From NCBI RefSeq assembly GCF_019924045.1, contig NZ_JAHXBN010000001.1, forward strand, positions 1 to 64,000: DNA of 64,000 nt. The letters are read 5' to 3'. The notes under the pieces were generated by a model. That model saw only the letters and a list, made by a program, of their open reading frames with translations, did no database searches and was not told the origin of the DNA. The position numbers and the translations under genes are program-made. Numbering within the stretch: position 1 is the stretch's first letter; each line of letters opens with the position of its first letter. This DNA is from Dyadobacter fermentans. GTDB lineage: Bacteria > Bacteroidota > Bacteroidia > Cytophagales > Spirosomataceae. Of this stretch, positions 25,125 to 33,813 are shown piece by piece.

Positions 25125-25916
25125 TTATTTTTTGATGAACGGCCCCGCAATCGCGAGCACGGCTTCTTTTGTAAGTGGCTCGTCGAATGCTTCCGTAATG
25201 GCGGCGTCACTCTTGGAAGCAAGTCCTTTGAGATTTACGCCTCCTTGCGTCATGTTATCCTCGCCGGCGTAAATGGCAGCTACCGCGCCTTCCTTGCCTG
25301 TAATCCAGCCCTTCATGGCGGTATTACCTAGTAATGTGGCTGCGAGCCGCCTTGCTACGGCTGCGTGCCGTGCTTCGATGGAATGCACTTGCAATGCGTA
25401 TTCGAGGATTTGCGGGTCGGCGATCAATGCGCCGGCCTGGCCCTTGTAGGCGCGCACCCCCGTATCTTCAAGCGCGCTCGAAACGGTCACGAACGTTTTG
25501 TAATTGGTGAACACATCGCCGAATGCACCGCCGTACTGGAAATCGAAGGTCGGTTTTGCAATGGCTTTACTTCCAAGCGCTTTGACGAGGAATGCCACGT
25601 GCTGCGTTTCGTGCTTACCGATTTGCATGAAAATAGCTTTATCCGATGCCGGAATGAGGTTCGCAGCCGCGTTGCCGGCTTTGTAGAACTCGTCTTCGAG
25701 GTATTCGAGCGTAAGGGCGTAGTTGAGCACGTCCACGGCGGCTGCCGATTGTGCGAATGCCTTGTTGACGATGGCAGCAAATGCGGTAGGGATTGCCGCT
25801 GAGGCCAGCTTGCTTCCTATTTTGTTCATAAAGTGGCGGCGCGAAGCGTATTCGAGTCTCCCGACTGCATCACCGTCAATTTGTTGAAACTGATCTATGA
25901 TTTTGAAAATATCCAT
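25125..25916 (-). CDS. exported ferritin-like domain protein
   Basis: A 263-aa protein of the Ferritin_2 type. An N-terminal stretch with SRRHFMNKIGSKLASAAIP followed by a hydrophobic segment to AFAQS looks like an export signal. The four-helix bundle contains LTLEYLEDEFYKAG and IGKHETQHVAFLVKAL, then SIEARHAAVARRLA, which provide the Glu, Glu-x-x-His and Glu/His residues of a di-iron site. Function is unproven; such pairs are common in Bacteroidota and plants (desiccation-related). It lies 27 bp after a paralogue, forming a tandem operon. Confidence 0.8.
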   Translation of the reverse strand: MDIFKIIDQFQQIDGDAVGRLEYASRRHFMNKIGSKLASAAIPTAFAAIVNKAFAQSAAAVDVLNYALTLEYLEDEFYKAGNAAANLIPASDKAIFMQIGKHETQHVAFLVKALGSKAIAKPTFDFQYGGAFGDVFTNYKTFVTVSSALEDTGVRAYKGQAGALIADPQILEYALQVHSIEARHAAVARRLAATLLGNTAMKGWITGKEGAVAAIYAGEDNMTQGGVNLKGLASKSDAAITEAFDEPLTKEAVLAIAGPFIKK

Positions 25917-25943
25917 TGTCTATGATCCTGTTAGTGTGAATGA

Positions 25944-26669
25944 TTATTTACCTACGTTGGCACCGGTGATGGTATCCTTTACGTAGCCCTTAACTGCCGC
26001 GAGGATGTCGGCAGGCGCAATAGCCTTGTCCATTCCATTGGCGTCGATGATGTCGTCACCGGCAAAATCAGCAGATTTCGGGTTGATCAGGTCACGGATC
26101 ACAGCCGCGTGACGGGCCTCCACGGAGACAATCTTTCCTGCAAGCAACAGGTAATTCGGGTCCTTGATCAGCTTTCCGGCGCCGTTGTAGGCGGCCACGC
26201 CGGTATCTTCGAATAGTTTGGCTGCGCCAAGAACGGCCTCTTTTTTGGAGAAATCGATGGCAGCGAAGTTAGGGGTCAGTCCTTTGATGGCCTTGTCGCC
26301 CAATGCTGCTTTGAAGAAATCGCGGTGAACGATCTCATGATCGCGGATGTCGGTCAGGATCGCTTTTTCTGCATCGGTGATGCCGTTGTAGGGCGTCTGG
26401 ATCACTTGTGTGTAAAACGCCGCTTCGAGTTGTTCCAGCGCGTATGCATAGTTGAGCACACCAATGTCGCCCGAGCCGAGGTCGACGGTGTCCCCAGTGC
26501 CGGGAATCATCGGGTCGTCGTCATCGTCATTACATCCCGCGGCGATCACGATTGTTCCTAATGATGTGGCTAACCCGGCCGAGCGTAAAAAGAGACGCCT
26601 GTTGAAAACCGACGTAATTTCCCCTTCTCCTTTACCGGAGCTGTTCTTCGTTTTCGTGTGTTTGTTCAT
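25944..26669 (-). CDS. ferritin-like domain protein with Tat/lipoprotein signal
   Basis: A 241-aa paralogue of the next gene. The N-terminus combines a twin-arginine motif (FNRRLFLRSAGLATSLG) with a lipobox (IAAGC) followed by an Asp-rich linker (CNDDDDDP). The helical bundle has YALEQLEAAFYTQV, IRDHEIVHRDFFKAAL and SVEARHAAVIRDL, consistent with a di-iron ferritin-like fold. It should be a lipid-anchored periplasmic or surface protein. It is first in a two-gene operon with an unusually long 5' region (26670-26995) that holds a terminator-like hairpin and a pyrimidine-rich RNA stretch. Confidence 0.8.
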   Translation of the reverse strand: MNKHTKTKNSSGKGEGEITSVFNRRLFLRSAGLATSLGTIVIAAGCNDDDDDPMIPGTGDTVDLGSGDIGVLNYAYALEQLEAAFYTQVIQTPYNGITDAEKAILTDIRDHEIVHRDFFKAALGDKAIKGLTPNFAAIDFSKKEAVLGAAKLFEDTGVAAYNGAGKLIKDPNYLLLAGKIVSVEARHAAVIRDLINPKSADFAGDDIIDANGMDKAIAPADILAAVKGYVKDTITGANVGK

Positions 26670-26753
26670 AGCAATGAAAGGTTATTGAGCCACTCTCCGT
26701 GTGTCGAAAGAGTTTTGAGAGATCTACGCGGGACAGATTGCTTTAGATCAGGC

Positions 26754-26792
26754 GGGGAGAAAAAGGGAGGAAAGGGAAGAGGGAGGAAAGAA
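26754..26792 (+). other. 39-nt homopurine tract in a 5' leader
   Basis: Every base from 26754 to 26792 on the plus strand is A or G. On the minus strand, which carries the ferritin-like operon, the RNA leader would contain a 39-nt C/U run about 85 nt before the start codon. It may affect DNA structure or translation; no function is known to me. Confidence 0.85.
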
Positions 26793-26811
26793 TGAATAAG
26801 AAGGGTTTAAA

Positions 26812-26981
26812 ACACAAAAAGAGTCCCTGATGGGGACTCTTGATGCTTTCAGACTAACCGATGGTATTCTTAAATAACGTTGAGTAAATAATGCCTGAGA
26901 TATAATTCAATATATGAATGTATAGCGTTAAGTCTCTAGCGGTGTGTAGTAGTTATGCTACCTTTTGCAGATAAACAATTT
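26812..26981 (-). ncRNA. candidate terminated leader or small RNA (about 170 nt)
   Basis: A -7 box (TATATTTG) at 26994-26987 would start a minus-strand RNA near 26981. Its end is a clear intrinsic terminator: AAGAGTCCC and GGGACTCTT pair as 9 bp (26841-26819), followed by T5GTGT4. In between are small hairpins (GTAGA/TCTGC; GGTAG/CTACT; ATTCA/TGAAT) and an outer pairing AGACT-TAAC with GTTAGTCT. No coding frame stands out. It is either an independent small RNA or an attenuated leader of the ferritin-like operon 143 bp beyond. No riboswitch family was recognised. Confidence 0.5.
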
Positions 26982-26986
26982 CTACG

Positions 26987-26994
26987 CAAATATA
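26987..26994 (-). promoter_or_regulatory. -7 promoter box for the candidate leader/small RNA
   Basis: TATATTTG on the minus strand is an exact TAnnTTTG match. It is the only such match found in the 600-bp gap 26670-27269 on that strand. Confidence 0.55.
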
Positions 26995-27092
26995 AGGGAA
27001 TATGTTCCTCACAAAACAATATTGGATAAAAAAATTTGAATTTTTTTTAGTTTCGGTAATAAGATACGGGTACATGGGCAAAGTGGTTATTA

Positions 27093-27117
27093 AATTTCAC
27101 ATAACTGGTGTGAAATT
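27093..27117. promoter_or_regulatory. 25-bp dyad, possible operator
   Basis: AATTTCACA and TGTGAAATT form a perfect 9-bp inverted repeat with a 7-nt spacer. It lies between the divergent small-RNA promoter (26994) and the 100-aa gene at 27270. The form resembles a dimeric-regulator site more than a terminator, since no T run follows. Confidence 0.4.
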
Positions 27118-27269
27118 CCACAACCTGAGGTATAGCTCCCGTTCCATCCGGTTACACAGTTGTGAATAAAAATTGGTTAATATCTGATTATCAACTTTTT
27201 TTGTAGCATATTTCCATTGGCACGAATATCTCTTTCAGTTTATATTAAAAATTAAATGCCCGATTCATC

Positions 27270-27572
27270 ATGCGAATAACCCCGATAGCCCTCACACTCT
27301 TGCTGGCAGCAGTTACCCCGGATGTTGATGCATCCGTGCAATCTCTTGCAGATGTGGTCGTTATTGCCGAGCATAGCAAGGTTGCCGTGCGGCCGGAGGA
27401 CCTCCCGGAAGCTGTTAAAAGTACCTTGTCCGGCTCTTATGCCGAGTGGAAAGTAAGCAGTGCCTACCTGGTCACGCGGGACGATAACTCACAGTATTAC
27501 GAAGTAAATATCAAACGAGCGGAAGAAACATCTACACTAAATCTGGACAAGTACGGGAAGAAGATCGATTAG
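27270..27572 (+). CDS. small exported protein, PepSY-like
   Basis: A 100-aa protein with a short signal peptide (residues 1-22, ending VDA or ASV). The rest (VRPEDLPEAVKSTLSGSYAE, then a YYEVNI strand and LNLDKYGK) fits the PepSY-like/BLIP-like fold of small periplasmic proteins in Bacteroidota, in which a helix is followed by strands. Function unknown; some relatives are induced by cations or modulate proteases. It stands alone and is followed by a strong terminator. Confidence 0.65.
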   Translation: MRITPIALTLLLAAVTPDVDASVQSLADVVVIAEHSKVAVRPEDLPEAVKSTLSGSYAEWKVSSAYLVTRDDNSQYYEVNIKRAEETSTLNLDKYGKKID

Positions 27573-27608
27573 CAAAAGGCCGTTCCCGGCGTCTGACAGG
27601 CTCATAAT

Positions 27609-27637
27609 GAAAAGCCGGAGACTTCTCCGGCTTTTTG
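27609..27637 (+). terminator. terminator of the PepSY-like gene
   Basis: AAAAGCCGGAG and CTCCGGCTTTTT form an 11-bp stem with a short loop and T run, about 37 bp after the stop. Confidence 0.85.
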
Positions 27638-27712
27638 GTGTTTGTTTTTTGTACTTTTACATAATACCCACTCGTTTAATAGTATTTATTTTTCTTAGAA
27701 ATAGTATCACCC

Positions 27713-29086
27713 ATGGCTCATCTGCTCCTCGTTGAAGACGATTCTACATTTTCAAAGTTGCTCACCAATTTTCTCGGCAAGCATGGTCATCAGGTAAAGG
27801 TTTGTACAAACATAAAAGAGGCGAGAGAAGCGCTTGGGAAGAATAACTCCGACGGGCCGTTTGAAGTGCTGATGCTCGATTACCGTCTGCCGGATGGTAA
27901 CTCCGTAGATTTTCTTAAAACGCTCAGAAGCGAAGGCAACCGCACCCCGGCATTTATCATGACCAGTTTTCATGACGTGCGGACCGCGGTTACGGCCATG
28001 CAAATCGGGGCTTTCGATTACATCACTAAACCGGTGAACCCTGAAGAATTGCTTATGGTACTCAGGGAGGCGCTGAACAAGGGAGAGGTGACGAGCGTGA
28101 AAACTGCCCCGAAAGCCAAAAGTAATTCGAAGGCAGAAAAGCAATCGCTCGATTATATCGAAGGCAGAAGCAAGGTTGCCAAACAACTTTTTGAATATGT
28201 ACGGCTGGTGGCACCCACTGACATGTCGGTGATTATCCAGGGCGAGAGTGGCACCGGTAAGGAGCACGTGGCGAAGTCGATACACCGCCTCAGCAAGCGT
28301 GCTGATGGCCCGTTCGTGGCGATCGACTGCGGTTCATTGTCGAAAGACCTGGCCGCCAGTGAGCTTTTCGGTCATAAAAAAGGGGCATTCACCGGTGCAT
28401 TGCAAGATAAGATAGGGCAGTTCGAAGCGGCGGATGGCGGCACGCTATTCCTCGATGAGATCGGTAACCTGAGCTACGATGTGCAGATCAAACTGCTCCG
28501 GGCATTGCAGGAACGCATTATCGTTCCTATCGGCAGCACGCAGCAGGTGAAAGTGGATGTGCGACTCATCGCAGCGACGAATGAAGACCTCATTTCCAGC
28601 GCAGCCGCCGGCGATTTCCGTGAAGACCTCTACCACCGTTTGAATGAATTTAAAATCGAGGTGCCTGCGTTGCGCAAGCGCGGCGAGGACCTGCCGATTT
28701 TTGTTCAGCATTTTGTAGATAAGGCCAATGACGAGCTCGAACGCAACGTGAAGGAGCTTTCGAAGGAGGTAATGGACGTTTTCCAGAAATACGACTGGCC
28801 GGGTAACCTGCGCGAGCTGAACAATGTGATCAAACGCCTCGTACTATTGTCGAAAGAGGAAGTGGCTACATTAAGTGCATTGCCGTCCGAAATGATCACC
28901 GCGATGGAAGATCAGCAGAAGCCTGCGCCGGGTTCCGACTTGAAGGCATTGCAGGAAACGCATGAGAAAGAAATGATCGAAAAGGTATTGCAGGAAGTGC
29001 GTTACAACAAAAGCAAAGCGGCCAAGTTACTGAACATCGACCGCAAGACTTTGTATTACAAGATAGAAAAATATCATATCGAGTAG
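27713..29086 (+). CDS. sigma-54-dependent response regulator (NtrC/AtoC family)
   Basis: A 457-aa activator with three domains. The receiver (1-120) has acidic residues at 9-10, phospho-acceptor D56 (LMLDYRLPDG) and a Lys in ITKPVN. The AAA+ domain (about 148-375) has Walker A GESGTGKEHV, the sigma-54 contact loop GAFTGA, a Walker-B-like FLDEIG and the arginine-finger region. The C-terminal Fis-type helix-turn-helix (about 415-457) reads YNKSKAAKLLNIDRKTLYYK. It should activate sigma-54 promoters when phosphorylated. Its 3' end overlaps the convergent hybrid kinase gene by 13 bp, suggesting a cognate pair. Confidence 0.93.
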   Translation: MAHLLLVEDDSTFSKLLTNFLGKHGHQVKVCTNIKEAREALGKNNSDGPFEVLMLDYRLPDGNSVDFLKTLRSEGNRTPAFIMTSFHDVRTAVTAMQIGAFDYITKPVNPEELLMVLREALNKGEVTSVKTAPKAKSNSKAEKQSLDYIEGRSKVAKQLFEYVRLVAPTDMSVIIQGESGTGKEHVAKSIHRLSKRADGPFVAIDCGSLSKDLAASELFGHKKGAFTGALQDKIGQFEAADGGTLFLDEIGNLSYDVQIKLLRALQERIIVPIGSTQQVKVDVRLIAATNEDLISSAAAGDFREDLYHRLNEFKIEVPALRKRGEDLPIFVQHFVDKANDELERNVKELSKEVMDVFQKYDWPGNLRELNNVIKRLVLLSKEEVATLSALPSEMITAMEDQQKPAPGSDLKALQETHEKEMIEKVLQEVRYNKSKAAKLLNIDRKTLYYKIEKYHIE

Positions 29087-31638
29087 GAGAGCGCTTTTTC
29101 CTCCACTTGCTCAATCACTGACGCAGCGTCATCCACGACCTGCGTCATTTCTTTTTCCGACACATCTGCCGCATTCTCGCGTAATGCAATTTCCAGGCTC
29201 CGGAATCTGGCCGACAGGTCGCGGGCTCCGATCTGCCCCGTGCGGCCGGCCATGCGGTGCATGAGTTCCTGTGCGTGGTCGGGTTCGTTGGCGGCAATAT
29301 GCTGCCGTAGTGAATCGATGTCGGCTCGGGAATCTTTCACAAATTGATCCAGGATCTCGCGCAGCAGACTTTCGTCGCCAAAAGTCATTTCGGTGAGCAT
29401 CGTGAAATCAAAATCCAGGTTGTGGGCTGTGTGGCCGTTTTCCGGCTTCGCTTCCGGCGGTATAACGGCGGGCGAATCCCTTTCCGGTGCTGACGACGAT
29501 TCGAGTAATTCGAGCAGGTCCCTCGAATGGAATGGTTTCATCAGGTAACCGTCGAAGCCCATACTCAGCAGCTTCTTACGTTCTTCCGGCAATGCCTGTG
29601 CAGTGAGCACGAAGAACTTCACGTCCTTCGGAGCCGATTTGCGCAGGCGCTTTACGAGCTCGGCCCCGTTCATGCCCGACATACGCATATCCGTAAGGAC
29701 AAATTTCACCTGATCGTTCCACGGCCTGCTCAGCACTTCTTCGGCTGAGGAGAATGCTGCGTGGGGTATACCGTTCATTTCGAGTACGGACGAACACCAT
29801 TTAAGAATAAAGGCGTCGTCGTCCACGAGCCAGACTTTGCCATTAATCTGATAGCTTCGTTCCGACGCTTCTTCTGCCAATTCCAGTGTGTCTGCCTTTT
29901 TCATACTGGTGGTGACAAAAAAAGTCGTGCCTTCTCCCTCCTTGCTGGTGACATGAATACTGCCCGACATTCCTTCTACCAATGCCTTCACAATGCTGAG
30001 ACCGAGCCCGGTGCCGCCATATCGGCGCTGAATGGAAGGATCTGCCTGCTCGAACTGGTTAAAAATGCGTTCTGTCTGCTCCTTCGACAATCCGATACCC
30101 GTATCCGAAATCTGGAATTCGATTTTCGCAAGGTTACCGCTTTCGTGGCCTGCTACTTTGAGGACGACTTCGCCGTTCTCTGTGAACTTTATAGCATTAG
30201 TCAGCAAATTGTACAGAACCTGCCGCAATCGGAAAGGGTCTCCATGCAGGTACAGATTGGGTTTAAGAGCATTTTCGAGCCTCAATACCAAACCTTTGGA
30301 GATGGCGTTGGGCCTGAGAACCTGAATGACCTCATTGAGCAGTGGATTAATGGAAAATATCCTGTCCTCGAATGTAAAGCGGTCAGAAATGATGCGGCTG
30401 TAATCGAGCACTTCATTAACAAGGTATAACAAATGCTCAGAGGCTGAATGCAGTGTTTCCAAATCCTGCTTTCGCGGTTTTTCTTCATTTTTCAATGCTT
30501 CCGCATAGCCGATGATCGATTGCAGCGGCGTGCGGATCTCATGGCTCATGTTAGCCAGGAACCGTTGTTTGGCCATGCTGTGGTATTCGGCTTCTTCTTT
30601 GGCTTCTTCGAGCTGCTGGCGGTAGTCGTTGCTTTTGGTAATGTCTGTGAAAATGAAATAGGCCATTACGGCTGTCAGAAAGAAGAAGCCCAGCATGATC
30701 CATTCGAGATAATCTACGCTGCCTTCCACCATCCCTTTCGCCTTGGCGTTTTTATCATTAGAATCCCGCATTACATCCCGCTGTACTTCCTGCATCACGC
30801 CGAGCAATTGCTTCACAAGCGAGTTACCTGCCGTTGCTAGTTCCTGCTCACGGTCAACAAAGATTACGGCGCGTTTTTTCTGTGATTTTTCGATGGCATG
30901 AACAGCTTCGCCTACTTTTTCGATCGTACTGTCCTTTTTGGCCACGCGGATCGTGTCGACCTGCACATTTACTTCCTGCTTCTGTACCAGCTTTGTGGGT
31001 TCTTTGGCCGGTGCCTGGTTCTTTTTATTTCCCCGGAATACTCTGCTGAGGAAGCCTTTTTTTGTACTGGCTTTCTGGCTGGTGTCGGGTACTTCGGTAT
31101 AAACGGTGGTAGTGGTAGTGCGTTTTTCGGTCTTCACTACCGTGCTGTCCGGTTTGACTTTTTTGGTGGTGATTAGTCCGGAAATGGATTTCACCTCATC
31201 TTCCAGCGCTTTGTTGCTTACCAGCTTGGATCGCACCTTTACGTAGTCGCCATAGATCTTCTCGCGCTCTTTGAGAATTTTCTTCATGGAGTCGATACGG
31301 ATCACCTGCAATGGGTCTTCGAGGCTAAGGTAGCTGAGGGTGTCGAGTGTGGCGATTAACTCTACCGACTGGGCTAGTACTTCGTCATTAAGCTCTTCAC
31401 CTTTCAGCTTTCGTTCGTTCTGAAGGTGATCGAGTGTGAGAATGTCCTGGAATATCTTATTAACCAGCCGCATCTTGTCATCCGGGGTGGAAAGGGTGTC
31501 CAGCGTGGTAAGCATATTGTCGAATGCCAGCTTGCTGGTTACCCAGGATGCAGCCAGGGCGAGGGAGGCAATGAAAAAGCCCACAACGACTTTTCCTTTT
31601 ACCGATTTCAAGAAAGACGGGCCACGCAGAGTAAACAT
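29074..31638 (-). CDS. hybrid histidine kinase with receiver and HPt domains
   Basis: An 854-aa inner-membrane sensor. TM1 is near residues 15-33 and TM2 near 312-331; between them lies a 280-aa periplasmic region with helices and a Thr/Lys-rich linker. The HisKA motif [13 protein letters not shown] carries His366, and the ATPase domain has NAIKFTENG and [14 protein letters not shown] receiver ([10 protein letters not shown], then [11 protein letters not shown]) and a C-terminal HPt ([15 protein letters not shown]) complete a His-Asp-His relay. The ATG at 31638 is chosen over a TTG 24 bp upstream. The final acceptor may be the convergent sigma-54 regulator. Ligand unknown. Confidence 0.92.
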   Translation of the reverse strand: MFTLRGPSFLKSVKGKVVVGFFIASLALAASWVTSKLAFDNMLTTLDTLSTPDDKMRLVNKIFQDILTLDHLQNERKLKGEELNDEVLAQSVELIATLDTLSYLSLEDPLQVIRIDSMKKILKEREKIYGDYVKVRSKLVSNKALEDEVKSISGLITTKKVKPDSTVVKTEKRTTTTTVYTEVPDTSQKASTKKGFLSRVFRGNKKNQAPAKEPTKLVQKQEVNVQVDTIRVAKKDSTIEKVGEAVHAIEKSQKKRAVIFVDREQELATAGNSLVKQLLGVMQEVQRDVMRDSNDKNAKAKGMVEGSVDYLEWIMLGFFFLTAVMAYFIFTDITKSNDYRQQLEEAKEEAEYHSMAKQRFLANMSHEIRTPLQSIIGYAEALKNEEKPRKQDLETLHSASEHLLYLVNEVLDYSRIISDRFTFEDRIFSINPLLNEVIQVLRPNAISKGLVLRLENALKPNLYLHGDPFRLRQVLYNLLTNAIKFTENGEVVLKVAGHESGNLAKIEFQISDTGIGLSKEQTERIFNQFEQADPSIQRRYGGTGLGLSIVKALVEGMSGSIHVTSKEGEGTTFFVTTSMKKADTLELAEEASERSYQINGKVWLVDDDAFILKWCSSVLEMNGIPHAAFSSAEEVLSRPWNDQVKFVLTDMRMSGMNGAELVKRLRKSAPKDVKFFVLTAQALPEERKKLLSMGFDGYLMKPFHSRDLLELLESSSAPERDSPAVIPPEAKPENGHTAHNLDFDFTMLTEMTFGDESLLREILDQFVKDSRADIDSLRQHIAANEPDHAQELMHRMAGRTGQIGARDLSARFRSLEIALRENAADVSEKEMTQVVDDAASVIEQVEEKALSYSI

Positions 31639-31768
31639 AGTTTTGGACACATTCAATAACAACTAACGCATTTTTAACCGTAAAACGTGCGATTTGTCCT
31701 GCATTAGTCTGGTTCGTTATGTGAAGATAATGCATTAAAATGGTTTCTGAATGCGCTGATCTTCAACT

Positions 31769-31806
31769 AAAAAAGGCTGCCTCCGATGCAGAAGCAGCCT
31801 TTTTAG
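31769..31806 (-). terminator. terminator of the beta-propeller/cytochrome gene
   Basis: AAAAAGGCTGC and GCAGCCTTTTT form an 11-bp stem, with T6 following on the minus strand. It ends the DUF1080/cytochrome operon before the kinase promoter region. Confidence 0.85.
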
Positions 31807-31838
31807 CTAATACGCGGGCCGAGCCCGGTGTTATACTA

Positions 31839-33785
31839 TTATTTCGCAAGTGAATTGATCCACGCCGCGATTTTAGCAGCGTCTGCCTTGGAAACCTGAG
31901 GCATAGGAGCCATCGGCGTAGCGTAGTCAGGCCAGTTTTCCGGCTTCGGCGCGTAAATCAGTTCCACGATCTTCTCGTTGCTATATTTGCGTTTTGCAAC
32001 GTCAGCGTAAGAAGGTCCTACTACCTTTTTGTCGGGCGCGTGGCACGCAAGGCAGGTGTTTTTCGCCAACAATGGCTTCACTTCTTCCCAGGTAGGCGCT
32101 TTGGCTGCTGCTCCGGCTTTTGCAGGAGTCGCTTTGCCTTTGCCATCGGGAGATACGTGCTCTTTCGCAGGTTCTGCCGAAACAGACGCCTGTGCTTTGC
32201 CTGAGCGGGTAGTTTTCAGGTCTGAAACCTTCAATCTTTCGCCGTCAGGAATGTTATTCAGCGTGTAATACGCATCCGGGTGTACGAGCGACCAGCTATT
32301 TGAGGCTGAGCGAACGCCTTCCAGCGAGATTTTGTGAACATAATATTGTTTCATACCGTCGAGCACGATACGCACTTTCTTGTTGTCGTCGGATACTTTC
32401 ACACCGGTGATTTTCACATCTTCCAGGTTGATCTGCGGGCTACCGTAAACAGGGTAATGCTTGTAGAGGTAGTTAACCACTTTGTAAGAATCCAGGTCTT
32501 CTGCCGATTTGCGGTCAACCGGCATCGTGAATTCGATTTCGAAACCGTCAGGTTGTGCTTTCACGGTGTACATTTCGAAAGGCATTTTGCCGTTCCAAAC
32601 CAGACGCTGCAAGCCCTGGTTGGCATCACCGGCCGATCCCCAACCACGGTTGGTTTCGCCTACGAACATCGATCCGTCCTTATCGAACGCCATACGCAAC
32701 ACGCCCGACTGGAATCCGCTGCGGAAACCGATGCTGGCACCCTGGTATTCACCTTTTACTTTCTCCAAAACAATACGCATGATATTGCTTTGTCCCTGAT
32801 CACCCACAAACACCTGGCCGGTAAATGGTCCGAAGTTTCCTTTGGTATCGTCGAGGATCAATTCGGCAGTAGATACACCGTGTACGCCGTAAGGCAACCA
32901 TACAGCCGGAAGCTGTACCATGTCGTATTTTTGTTTCAACTGGTACAAGAACTGTGGTTCCTCTCCCATCGTGTTTTCCGGCTTGATCGCGCGGCCTTGC
33001 TCGTTGCGATGCTGGCGGTTGTCACGCTCAGCGAAGAACTGCTTTTCAGTCAGTTTTACAGGTGAGTTAGGCAATCCGGCCCATTTCAGACCTGCCGGGT
33101 GGCCCATGAAGCCGCCTTTTTTAACCTGGAAAATACCGCCGGTACCCATCCAGTCGCCCTGGTTGTCGGTGTAAAACAGCTCGCCATTCAGCATGCTGAT
33201 ACCCGCAGGGGAGCGCACACCGGTTGCCCATGGTTCGTATTTGCCGTCGTTGGTAATGTGGAAAATCCAGCCACGACCTGGTACGCGGCTTTCGCCTCTC
33301 CACCATTCTTCGTCACCGAACGCTACGTTACCACTCACGAAGAAGCTGCCATCCGGAGCGAGTTTAGGGCCGAACGAGTATTCGTGGTAGTGACCTGAAA
33401 GTGGCCATGCGTACACTGTTTCGTACACATCAGCCTTACCGTCACCGTTTTTGTCAACCAGCTTGGTCAATTCGCCGCGCTGTGCGCAATACAATGCACC
33501 TTCTTTGTAAGCCAACCCGAGGATTTCGTGCAAACCGGTCGCGAACTTGCGGAAATACGGCGCGCGGCTGGTAGGGTTATCCACGATCCAAACCTCACCA
33601 CGGCGGGTTGAAATCGCCAGTGAACCGTTTGGCATAGTCGTCAGACCGCCCACTTCAAGGATAATACCCTCCGGGATCGGTGGGGTGACAATCTTGTAAA
33701 AATCTTCTTCTTTCGGAGACTCCTGCGCTTTGAGCGTAGACAGGGAGGCCAAAAGAGCAAATGCTATATGAGCAAGTTTTTTCAT
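31839..33785 (-). CDS. exported beta-propeller protein fused to a c-type cytochrome
   Basis: A 648-aa periplasmic protein. After a signal peptide (1-20) comes a beta-propeller like soluble sugar dehydrogenases (about 35-400; repeated blocks such as GLAYKEGALYCAQRGELTKL, NGELFYTDNQGDWMGTGG). An Ig-like or linker segment follows (about 410-530), an Ala/Lys/Pro-rich spacer, and a C-terminal cytochrome c domain with TCLACHAPDKKVVGPSY and axial Met in TPMAPMP. It likely moves electrons out of a periplasmic oxidation. It follows a DUF1080 gene by 28 bp, which suggests a role in oxidative sugar (3-keto-glycoside) processing. Confidence 0.8.
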   Translation of the reverse strand: MKKLAHIAFALLASLSTLKAQESPKEEDFYKIVTPPIPEGIILEVGGLTTMPNGSLAISTRRGEVWIVDNPTSRAPYFRKFATGLHEILGLAYKEGALYCAQRGELTKLVDKNGDGKADVYETVYAWPLSGHYHEYSFGPKLAPDGSFFVSGNVAFGDEEWWRGESRVPGRGWIFHITNDGKYEPWATGVRSPAGISMLNGELFYTDNQGDWMGTGGIFQVKKGGFMGHPAGLKWAGLPNSPVKLTEKQFFAERDNRQHRNEQGRAIKPENTMGEEPQFLYQLKQKYDMVQLPAVWLPYGVHGVSTAELILDDTKGNFGPFTGQVFVGDQGQSNIMRIVLEKVKGEYQGASIGFRSGFQSGVLRMAFDKDGSMFVGETNRGWGSAGDANQGLQRLVWNGKMPFEMYTVKAQPDGFEIEFTMPVDRKSAEDLDSYKVVNYLYKHYPVYGSPQINLEDVKITGVKVSDDNKKVRIVLDGMKQYYVHKISLEGVRSASNSWSLVHPDAYYTLNNIPDGERLKVSDLKTTRSGKAQASVSAEPAKEHVSPDGKGKATPAKAGAAAKAPTWEEVKPLLAKNTCLACHAPDKKVVGPSYADVAKRKYSNEKIVELIYAPKPENWPDYATPMAPMPQVSKADAAKIAAWINSLAK

Positions 33786-33813
33786 TGTTCAATCAGGAAT
33801 AATAAGGTTTAAA

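Noticed and set aside
32334..33065. Plus-strand frame of 243 codons opposite the beta-propeller/cytochrome gene
   Set aside because: Antisense shadow of a clear exported protein, with His/Phe/Val-rich sequence typical of reversed coding strands.
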